14,680 bases of DNA from Sediminibacterium ginsengisoli (lineage in GTDB: Bacteria > Bacteroidota > Bacteroidia > Chitinophagales > Chitinophagaceae). The notes beneath the pieces were generated by a model. The model was not told the origin of the DNA. It ran no database searches and saw only the letters and a list, made by a program, of their open reading frames with translations. Positions 7,787 through 14,680 of this stretch are shown here, piece by piece. The stretch covers positions 1 through 14,680 of the forward strand of contig CAMAQW010000021.1 in NCBI GenBank assembly GCA_945860335.1. The letters run 5' to 3'. Numbering within the stretch: position 1 is the first letter of the stretch; every line of letters starts with the position of its first letter. Both the position numbers and the translations under genes were made by a program.

Positions 7787-10700
7787 ATGCTTTTACGAGT
7801 AATTGCCATTTTACTTAGCGTTATACCATTTGGACAAATATGGTCGCAGGCTCCCGCTTCAATTAAAGAATACAAAAAGGTGTTTGTAACGTATCCGTTT
7901 TCGGATCCGGATCCAATAGCTTCACAAACAGCCATTTATCCCTATTTTAGGTTTGATGGCTTTACCAATAAGCCCGTTAACAAATCATGGACGGTTGTAG
8001 AACTAGAAAACGATTATATCAAAGTTATAATCCTTCCAGAAATTGGCGGTAAAATTTGGACCGCTATTGATAAAACTACCGGCAAAGAATTTTTATATAA
8101 TAATAAGGTTATTAAGTTCAGGGATATTGCTATGCGCGGACCTTGGACTAGTGGTGGCCTCGAAGCCAATTATGGCATTATTGGCCATACACCCAATTGT
8201 GCCACACCCGTGGATTATAGCACTAAAAATAATGTGGATGGAAGTGTAAGTTGCTTTATTGGTGTACTAGATTTATTAACTAGAACCAATTGGCAGATAG
8301 AAATTAACTTACCTAAAAACAAAGCATACTTTACTACAAATTCTATTTGGAATAATACTACGAGCATTGGTCAACCCTACTACCATTGGATGAACGCAGG
8401 TATAAAAACAAAAGGGAATCTAGAATTTATTTACCCAGGAACAAATTATATAGGGCATGGCGGTGAGTATGCATCATGGCCTATCAATGAAGACAATGGC
8501 AAGCGTATCAATTTTTATGAAGAAAATAATTTTGGCACGTACAAATCATACCATGTCATTGGAAAACAAACTGATTTTTTTGGTGCTTATTGGCATGATG
8601 ACAATTATGGCATGGTACGCTATGCGCCTTACGATAATAAAGCAGGAAAAAAAATTTGGATATGGGGCCTATCGCGTCAGGGTATGATTTGGGAAAAAAT
8701 ACTCACAGATACTGATGGACAGTACGCCGAAATCCAGTCTGGACGGCTCTTTAATCAAAATGCGCAAAACAGCAGCTTTACGCCATTTAAACACGTAGAG
8801 TTTACACCACATGGCACTGACACATGGAAAGAATATTGGTATCCAGTTAATAAAACAAATGGTATTGTTGTTGCTGGAGAATTTGCTGCCCTTAACGTAA
8901 AAATAGAAAATGGATTTTTAAAATGGTATTGTTCTCCTGTGGCATTTTTTACTGATACACTAGAAATCCATGTAGATGATAAGCTACTTGTAAAAAAATT
9001 AATCAATGCTAAACCTCTACAAACAATTATTGATTCCATTAAAATAGGATTTGGAAAAAATGATTTGTCAATCTCATTAAAAAAACAACAACTTACTTGG
9101 AAAAGTAATCCCAATTTTAATGCGCTTTCTAGACCACTCGAAACGCCCTCAAAATTTGAATGGAATAGCGCAGAAGGCCTTGTGATTCAGGGGAAAGAGT
9201 TGATGGACCAAAAAATGTTTTCGGAAGCTGAAATCAAATTAAATGAAGCAATAGCAAAAGAGCCCTATCATTTAATGGGCCTTGTTAAACTAGCGGAACT
9301 ATACATCAGAAATGGGGAAGATCAAAAAGCGTTTGATATTTCCAAAACTGCCATTTCTATTGATGCGCACCATGGTGCAGCAAATTATTATTATGGATTA
9401 AGTGCTGCTCGTATAAACAAAGAGGCTGATGCCATTGATGGATTTAGCATAGCAACAATGAGTGTCGAATACAAGTCAGCGGCACTAACAGAGCTTGCTA
9501 AAATACATGCACAACACAAAAGATGGGACAAAGTAATATCATATGCATCTCAAGCAATTGATTTTAATACCTATAATGCAGACGCCATTGCACTTCTAAT
9601 TGTTGCTAATAGACAATTAGGCAATTCTTCAAATGCAAAACAACTCATCACAAAACTTGAAAAAGAACAGCCTTTAAATTTGCATGTAAAATGGAATAAT
9701 AATAAATTTGGAGGATTCAAAAATGAATTACCAGAAGAGTCTATTTTAGAACTCGCTTCATTTTACGGAGATATAAAACTAGAATCGGAAGTAGCTAAAA
9801 TATTAGAGGCGCTCCCAAACCATCCACTCGCTATTTATTGGAAAGCCTATTTACAAAGGTCTAATAATAATCATGCCACTGAATTACTAAATAAAGCAAA
9901 CAGCGCTTCAACAACACTGATATTTCCATTTAGAACTTCATTGATACCCATTTTACAATGGGCTGCACAAAAAAGCAAAAGCTGGAAACCAAATTATTAT
10001 TTAGCCCTGCTCTTACATGATAAAAATAAAAAAGAAGCGGCGCTAAAAATATTAACGGATTTAGGTTCAACACCCACAGATGCGCATGTTTACGGACTCC
10101 GGGCTCAATGGAATACAACCAACTTAATCACAAAAGAAGCGGATCTACAAAAAGCCATCTCATTAGACCCAGTTGGGTGGAGATACCATAAACTACTTAC
10201 GCAACTGTACATTCAAAATAAAGACTATGAGAAAGCACTTGCCATCGTAGAAAAGTTCAAAAATTCAAATAGTCAAGAAAATTTTATCATGGATATGCTT
10301 TTTGCTAAGGCACTCCTACTCAATAAAAAATACAAAGAATGTGATAAGCTGCTCTCAAGTATGGAAGTGATTCCATTTGAAGGATCTACCGATGGAAGAG
10401 CTTTGTATTGGGAAGCAAAAATGATGCAGGGTGTTGCGGCACTAAAAGATAAAAACTACACCAGTGCTATTCAATTTATTCATGAAGCGCAGGAATGGCC
10501 AGAAAATTTAGGTGCCGGTAAGCCCTATGAAGCAGATATAGACAACCGTTTAGAACAGTATCTACAATATACCTGTCTAAACGCTTTGCAACAATCAGAT
10601 AGTGCACAAGCATTACTTAAAAAAATTACTGCCTTTAAACCTGGCATTTATAATACCATAAGAAATTTTCAGCCAGCCAACAATTTAATTACCAAGTGGG

Positions 10701-11698
10701 CCTATAATAATTTACATGAAAGCTTTGATTGGAATGCATGGATGCAAACTCAAATAAATAAATATCCTCAATTTAAAGAAACGTTTAACTGGGTATTAAG
10801 TAGGGCCAATAATAGTGGAGAAAGTAGTAAGAGCGCTGAAGATCCATGGATGCGTGTGATACAAGAAGTAATAAACTTAACGCACTCCAATAAAAATGAT
10901 GCCTATATTTTTATACAAAAACCGGAACGAAGAAATGAACAAACAAAATGGGAATTGGTATGGGAAGATAATTTTAATAAAGGTTATTTAGATACCACCC
11001 ATTGGAGTAAAATTGGTTTATTTTCTACACCAAAATGGAAAATGCCCAAAGAAAAATGGAGAGATAATACTGGCTGTTTTAGATATATCACAGACACCGA
11101 TGACCGGGTTGTACAATTTGACGCAGAAAATATTTTATTAAGAGGTATCGTAAATACTGATACCATTAATGGTGATCCTCGACCTATGCTAACAGGTGGT
11201 ATTTATAGTTACAATAAATTTGCATTTCAATATGGACGCATCGAAGTGCGCGCCAAATTAGATCCAGCGCATGGTGCCTGGCCTGCCATTTGGATGCTTT
11301 CCGAAAAAGATATTTATCCAAATCAAAACAATGGAGAAATGGATATTATGGAAAGGCTAAACCATGATAGTTTTGCTTATCAAACAACACACAATCATGC
11401 AACCATCACATTAAAACAGGAAACACCAAAAAAATACAATACCGGAAAAATTGACCCAAGCGGATATAACACCTATAGCGTAAGTTGGTATCCAGACAAA
11501 TTGGTCTATGCTATTAATGGCATTGAAACCATTACGTATCCAAAAGTTGGAGATGGCAACACCTACCAATGGCCTTTTGACCAACCCTTTTACTTAATTA
11601 TTGACCAGCAATTAGAAGGTAGCTGGCCAGGTAAAGTCACCAATTTAAAAGAGCTCCCCATAAACATGACTGTTGATTGGGTTAAACTCTACCAGTAA
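7787..11698 (+). CDS. Exported DUF5107-like / TPR / GH16 glycoside hydrolase fusion
   Basis: A 1303-residue protein with a Sec signal peptide (residues 1-20, likely cleaved after IWS). Residues about 45-370 form a DUF5107-like beta domain recalling mutarotase-type folds (IILPEIGGKIW, GGLEANYGIIGHTPNC, FTPHGTDTWKEYWYP). Residues about 460-950 are TPR-like helical repeats (e.g. MFSEAEIKLNEAIAKEP). Residues 1055-1303 are a full GH16 domain: FQYGRIEVRAKLDP, GAWPAIWMLSE and the catalytic GEMDIMER with Glu1184 (nucleophile), Asp1186 and Glu1189 (acid/base). GH16 enzymes cut beta-1,3/1,4-glucans or galactans; this one looks laminarinase-like, but the substrate is not certain. The protein ends with the GH16 fold (VDWVKLYQ), with no type IX sorting domain or lipobox, so a soluble periplasmic location is likely. 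The frame is unbroken across all domains. Confidence 0.88.
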   Translation: MLLRVIAILLSVIPFGQIWSQAPASIKEYKKVFVTYPFSDPDPIASQTAIYPYFRFDGFTNKPVNKSWTVVELENDYIKVIILPEIGGKIWTAIDKTTGKEFLYNNKVIKFRDIAMRGPWTSGGLEANYGIIGHTPNCATPVDYSTKNNVDGSVSCFIGVLDLLTRTNWQIEINLPKNKAYFTTNSIWNNTTSIGQPYYHWMNAGIKTKGNLEFIYPGTNYIGHGGEYASWPINEDNGKRINFYEENNFGTYKSYHVIGKQTDFFGAYWHDDNYGMVRYAPYDNKAGKKIWIWGLSRQGMIWEKILTDTDGQYAEIQSGRLFNQNAQNSSFTPFKHVEFTPHGTDTWKEYWYPVNKTNGIVVAGEFAALNVKIENGFLKWYCSPVAFFTDTLEIHVDDKLLVKKLINAKPLQTIIDSIKIGFGKNDLSISLKKQQLTWKSNPNFNALSRPLETPSKFEWNSAEGLVIQGKELMDQKMFSEAEIKLNEAIAKEPYHLMGLVKLAELYIRNGEDQKAFDISKTAISIDAHHGAANYYYGLSAARINKEADAIDGFSIATMSVEYKSAALTELAKIHAQHKRWDKVISYASQAIDFNTYNADAIALLIVANRQLGNSSNAKQLITKLEKEQPLNLHVKWNNNKFGGFKNELPEESILELASFYGDIKLESEVAKILEALPNHPLAIYWKAYLQRSNNNHATELLNKANSASTTLIFPFRTSLIPILQWAAQKSKSWKPNYYLALLLHDKNKKEAALKILTDLGSTPTDAHVYGLRAQWNTTNLITKEADLQKAISLDPVGWRYHKLLTQLYIQNKDYEKALAIVEKFKNSNSQENFIMDMLFAKALLLNKKYKECDKLLSSMEVIPFEGSTDGRALYWEAKMMQGVAALKDKNYTSAIQFIHEAQEWPENLGAGKPYEADIDNRLEQYLQYTCLNALQQSDSAQALLKKITAFKPGIYNTIRNFQPANNLITKWAYNNLHESFDWNAWMQTQINKYPQFKETFNWVLSRANNSGESSKSAEDPWMRVIQEVINLTHSNKNDAYIFIQKPERRNEQTKWELVWEDNFNKGYLDTTHWSKIGLFSTPKWKMPKEKWRDNTGCFRYITDTDDRVVQFDAENILLRGIVNTDTINGDPRPMLTGGIYSYNKFAFQYGRIEVRAKLDPAHGAWPAIWMLSEKDIYPNQNNGEMDIMERLNHDSFAYQTTHNHATITLKQETPKKYNTGKIDPSGYNTYSVSWYPDKLVYAINGIETITYPKVGDGNTYQWPFDQPFYLIIDQQLEGSWPGKVTNLKELPINMTVDWVKLYQ

Positions 11699-11834
11699 TT
11701 ATTTTATATCATTGATTATCAATTAGTTGAATAATTTTCTTGTCTTCGAGTTAACAATTTGATAATACTGGCTACCCTCTATTTGCATGGGATTTTAAGA
11801 CCTTTACAATCAATTAATTAAACAAAAGATTGTC
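11699..11834. other. 136-base gap upstream of the phosphate uptake genes
   Basis: No gene is seen here. The stretch is AT-rich and holds a small near-palindrome, ATTGATTATCAAT (11711-11723, six-base arms around one T), and a weak promoter-like pair listed separately. No convincing terminator hairpin follows the GH16 fusion gene. Control of the phosphate genes probably lies here, but no recognisable Pho-box was seen; Bacteroidota Pho sites are poorly defined from sequence alone. Confidence 0.4.
11758..11785 (+). promoter_or_regulatory. Weak Bacteroidota-type promoter candidate for the DUF47-PiT operon
   Basis: TTTG (11758-11761) is followed after 16 bases by TCTATTTG (11778-11785), one mismatch from the TAnnTTTG -7 consensus. 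The spacing is shorter than usual, so the support is weak. It would place transcription start about 40-45 bases before the ATG at 11835. Confidence 0.2.
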
Positions 11835-12482
11835 ATGGATTTCAACTCAATTTTCAAAGTATTCTTACCAAAAGACCGCGTATTTTATCAGTTATTTGAA
11901 GAAGTAGCAGAGCATGTTCACGAAATGGGTGTTAAACTCAAAGAAATGGTAAATGAAGCTGATGCCGATAAAAGGGCCAGTATACTTGCTCAAATTGAGA
12001 ATTTGGAACATACCAACGACGATTTAACCCATAACATTTTTACAGAATTAGGTAGAAACTTTATCACTCCTTTTGATAGAGAAGATATTCACTATCTAGC
12101 TACCTCACTAGATGATATTGCAGATTATATTTATGCTTCTGCAAAAAAGATCAATTTTTATAAAATTAATCCGAACGACCTAGGCATTCATAAACTAACC
12201 GAGCTGGTTTTACAAGGAACCATAGAAACCAAAAAAGCGGTGATGGGTCTTCGCGATATGAAAAATATCAAGGAAATGACAGATGCTATGATTAAAGTTA
12301 ATAGCATTGAAAATCAGGCGGATGATGTTTTTGATATGAGTATCGAAAAATTATTTGAACAAGAAAATGATTTCAAAATCATTATTAAAAAAAGAGAGAT
12401 CTATCAAGTACTTGAAATTGCTACCGATAAAATCGAAGACGTTTCTAATGTAATTGAATCAATTATTATCAAGTACGCTTAA
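11835..12482 (+). CDS. DUF47 / PhoU-like phosphate transport accessory protein
   Basis: A 215-residue cytoplasmic, all-helical protein of the DUF47 (UPF0111, PhoU-like) family, at normal length. Signatures include the start FNSIFKVFLPKDRVFYQLFE, the central ITPFDREDIHYLATSLDDIA, which matches the PhoU-type metal-binding motif with acidic residues, and the C-terminal EIATDKIEDVSNVIESIIIK. Family members sit next to PiT transporters in many bacteria and are thought to modulate phosphate uptake. Here it precedes a PiT gene by 10 bases on the same strand, which supports that role. The start MDFNSIF fits homologues and no alternative start competes. Confidence 0.95.
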   Translation: MDFNSIFKVFLPKDRVFYQLFEEVAEHVHEMGVKLKEMVNEADADKRASILAQIENLEHTNDDLTHNIFTELGRNFITPFDREDIHYLATSLDDIADYIYASAKKINFYKINPNDLGIHKLTELVLQGTIETKKAVMGLRDMKNIKEMTDAMIKVNSIENQADDVFDMSIEKLFEQENDFKIIIKKREIYQVLEIATDKIEDVSNVIESIIIKYA

Positions 12483-12492
12483 TTCAAGAATA

Positions 12493-14205
12493 ATGAGTTT
12501 ATTAATTGTCATTATCGCATTAGCGTTAATATTTGATTATATCAATGGTTTTCATGACGCAGCAAACTCAATTGCTACCGTTGTTTCCACCAAAGTACTA
12601 ACGCCATTTCAGGCGGTATTATGGGCGGCACTTTTTAATGTAGTTGCATTTTTTATATTTAAAGACCACGCTGTTGCCAATTCTATTAGTAAAACAGTTT
12701 TTAAAGACTTTATTACACTACCAGTAATTTTTTCTGGCTTATTAGCAGCAATTTTTTGGAACCTTCTCACTTGGTGGTATGGTATCCCGTCTTCATCTTC
12801 ACACACTTTAATTGGTGGATTTGCAGGAGCTGCTATTGCACATGCACTTACCGTTAAGGGAATCAATTACCCTTGGTCTAAAATTGTAGACAGTCATACC
12901 ATTTTAATGACCGTATTTTTTATATTCCTGGCGCCTATTATTGGCATTATTATTTCGGTATTTATTACGGTTGTTACCATCATGCGAAACATTTGGCTTC
13001 GAATTGCAATTATCATTGTTGTTACATTAGGTACCGCTGTGTTATTTGATAATTTCGAGACCAATAAAATGAACGAAAACGTTCAAAAGTTTTACGGTAT
13101 TGATAAATACCAAAAAGAGGTAGCTACTATTAATGAAGAGCTTGAAACCAAGCAAGGCAATAGTGACTTACTTGCTAAGCTAGCACTCAATCAAGAAAAA
13201 CTAGATAAAGCCACCGTTTATTATAACCATGTTAAACCACTCATTAACGACTTTGATAATTCAAGCGCAAACGCAATTGCTAAAATAGCAAATGACAGTG
13301 GATGGCTTAAAAGTGCGGCTGCAAGCAAAATCAAAGATGCCGTTAGAAATGCAAACGACTATTTGGTATTAGAATCTAAAGCACCATCAGATAAGGATGC
13401 TAAAGCAGAATATGATATTGCAAAAGAAAAAACAGAAGGCTACAAAGAGCCATTAAAGTTATACTTAGCTGGAACAATTTCTATGGACTCTGCAATTACA
13501 GCAGTAAACGCTATCTATCCAATTAAGCCACAGAACATAGAAAAAGTAAAAAAGAAAATAGAAAAATTTAATATCGAAAAATCATTTGCTTCAGAAATTG
13601 ACAAAGCAGATAATTCAGTAATCGTTTATGGTATTTTAATTTCATCACTTATTTTCATATTAATCTACCTCTACGTAGAAAAAATAAAAACGCCTACTGC
13701 ATTAACTGTAGGAAATATGTTTAAAAAATTACAGCTCTTTAGTTCGGCTGCATTTAGTGTAGGACATGGTGGTAATGATGCTCAAAAAGTAATGGGCATT
13801 ATTGGGGCTGCTTTAATTGCAAGTGGAAGTATTCAGGATTTTGGTCAATTGCCAGGTTGGGTACCTGTTGCTTGTTACTTATCTATTGGTCTTGGAACCA
13901 TGAGCGGTGGCTGGAAAATTGTAAAAACAATGGGCTCTAAAATCACTAAAGTAACACCACTAGAAGGTGTTGCTGCAGAAACAGCTGGCGCCTTTACCTT
14001 ATTTTTTACAGGTCAAATGGGTATCCCCGTATCTACAACACATACCATTACCGGATCTATTATTGGAGTAGGTGCCACCAAGCGTTTAAGTGCTGTAAGA
14101 TGGGGCGTAACAACCAATTTATTATGGGCTTGGGTACTTACAATTCCAGTAAGTGCTACACTTGCTGCCATCACTTACTTTATTGTTACCTTATTTGTAA
14201 AATAG
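12493..14205 (+). CDS. PiT family inorganic phosphate transporter
   Basis: A low-affinity inner-membrane phosphate transporter, normally driven by cations (H+ or Na+). The family's two inverted halves are visible: GFHDAANSIATVVSTK near the N-terminus and VGHGGNDAQKVMGIIGAA in the second half, plus the paired WYGIPSSSSHTLIGGFAGAA and MGIPVSTTHTITGSIIGVG segments. The start chosen is the ATG at 12493 (MSLLIVIIALALIFDY, 570 residues); the in-frame TTG at 12454 would overlap the upstream DUF47 gene and adds a non-membrane tail. Between the halves, residues about 187-374 form a soluble, charged helical region with coiled-coil character, making it longer than E. coli PitA (about 500 residues). It ends one base from the convergent SprF-like gene. 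Confidence 0.95.
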   Translation: MSLLIVIIALALIFDYINGFHDAANSIATVVSTKVLTPFQAVLWAALFNVVAFFIFKDHAVANSISKTVFKDFITLPVIFSGLLAAIFWNLLTWWYGIPSSSSHTLIGGFAGAAIAHALTVKGINYPWSKIVDSHTILMTVFFIFLAPIIGIIISVFITVVTIMRNIWLRIAIIIVVTLGTAVLFDNFETNKMNENVQKFYGIDKYQKEVATINEELETKQGNSDLLAKLALNQEKLDKATVYYNHVKPLINDFDNSSANAIAKIANDSGWLKSAAASKIKDAVRNANDYLVLESKAPSDKDAKAEYDIAKEKTEGYKEPLKLYLAGTISMDSAITAVNAIYPIKPQNIEKVKKKIEKFNIEKSFASEIDKADNSVIVYGILISSLIFILIYLYVEKIKTPTALTVGNMFKKLQLFSSAAFSVGHGGNDAQKVMGIIGAALIASGSIQDFGQLPGWVPVACYLSIGLGTMSGGWKIVKTMGSKITKVTPLEGVAAETAGAFTLFFTGQMGIPVSTTHTITGSIIGVGATKRLSAVRWGVTTNLLWAWVLTIPVSATLAAITYFIVTLFVK

Positions 14206-14206
14206 T

Positions 14207-14680
14207 TTAAAACTTAGGACACTTTAGCTTAAAGGCTTTGCTTTTGTTATCCAAAATGTAAATGAGTGAAATCTCTGAAGACTGATAAAATCTGGAAGAG
14301 GCAATGGTGTTTGTACCCCCAACATCATAGGTAAATCCAGCTCTTATGTGGTTCCATTCAAGTCCTACATAGGGTATCATACATTCTTTAACTCGGCTCC
14401 AAAGTCCAGCATAAAATTCAAGTCCTTTTTCAGTTCCCAAATAATAACTAAAAGCTCCGCCCACCAAAAGCTCGTTGGTATTACCTTGCTTTTGGTACTG
14501 AAAGCTGGTATGTAGAGATGCTGCACTAGACAAAGAAAAATAGGCACCGCCATGCAGGTTTACCCTGCTATTTGTAAAATAGGTAGGTGTTATAAAGCCT
14601 ACGGTAGGTTTTGCAAAATGATAATAAGATGCGCCTACATAAAATATATTATTATCAGAAGTTGAGCCTGTATATAAAAT
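14207..14680 (-). CDS. PorP/SprF family type IX secretion membrane protein, C-terminal part (partial)
   Basis: The minus-strand frame stays open to the window edge, so only the last 157 residues are seen; the TTG at 14533 is internal. The pattern is that of PorP/SprF outer-membrane beta-barrel proteins: alternating barrel strands (IFYVGASYYHFAKPTVGF), RVNLHGGAYFSLS, a SFQYQKQGNTNELLVGGAFS stretch, a YVGLEWNHIRAGFTYDVG segment and a C-terminal CPKF. These proteins belong to type IX secretion and gliding machinery of Bacteroidota, and many orphan copies sit next to large adhesin genes. The neighbour beyond the window edge is unknown, so core T9SS versus an orphan copy cannot be decided. Its stop is one base from the PiT stop. 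Confidence 0.85.
   Translation of the reverse strand: MLYTGSTSDNNIFYVGASYYHFAKPTVGFITPTYFTNSRVNLHGGAYFSLSSAASLHTSFQYQKQGNTNELLVGGAFSYYLGTEKGLEFYAGLWSRVKECMIPYVGLEWNHIRAGFTYDVGGTNTIASSRFYQSSEISLIYILDNKSKAFKLKCPKF

Noticed and set aside
10900..10960. Frameshift or assembly join between the TPR part and the GH16 domain
   Set aside because: The frame is continuous, codon use looks the same on both sides and a plausible linker connects them; still, read coverage would settle it.
12454..12492. TTG start extending the PiT protein by 13 residues
   Set aside because: It would overlap the DUF47 gene and adds a polar stretch ahead of the first membrane helix; the ATG at 12493 fits the family start.
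14222..14234. Small hairpin CTTTA-GCT-TAAAG after the PiT stop as a terminator
   Set aside because: The stem is only 5 bp and AT-rich, and it is part of the SprF-like coding region; not distinguishable from chance.

Overview
The window reads as AT-rich chromosomal DNA from a member of the Bacteroidota, most like the Chitinophagaceae/Sphingobacteriia side of the phylum. The grounds are a PorP/SprF type IX secretion protein, a long-form urocanase in a hutI-hutU-hutG order, DUF5107-TPR proteins, the 'MEVHHH' membrane-protein family and few clear Shine-Dalgarno sequences. The family placement is inferred from remembered protein families, not from a search.

Layout: (1) 1-474, plus: the C-terminal end of a SulP anion transporter with its STAS domain, cut by the window edge. 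(2) 483-5329, minus: histidine-utilisation genes transcribed hutI > hutU > hutG, with a small PepSY-type membrane protein gene upstream of hutI on the same strand. HutU, HutI and HutG together turn urocanate into glutamate plus formamide; the first enzyme, histidase (hutH), is not in the window. (3) 5431-7743, plus: three consecutive paralogous genes for single-pass membrane proteins that share a His-rich N-terminus (MEVHHH..H...WKEY) and a membrane segment but have strongly diverged C-terminal helical domains. (4) 7787-11698, plus: a 1303-residue exported protein joining a DUF5107-like beta domain, a long TPR-like region and a complete C-terminal GH16 glycoside hydrolase domain, preceded by a perfect 13-bp inverted repeat that ends three bases before its ATG. 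(5) 11835-14205, plus: a DUF47/PhoU-like protein and a PiT phosphate transporter, a two-gene phosphate uptake operon. (6) 14207-14680, minus: the C-terminal part of a PorP/SprF-family protein, cut by the right edge.

The hut and phosphate genes are ordinary metabolism. The two places most worth attention are the triplicated MEVHHH family, whose function is unknown, and the DUF5107-TPR-GH16 fusion with the palindrome over its translation start. No RNA genes, insertion sequences, CRISPR arrays or phage genes were seen. No gap between genes exceeds about 140 bases.
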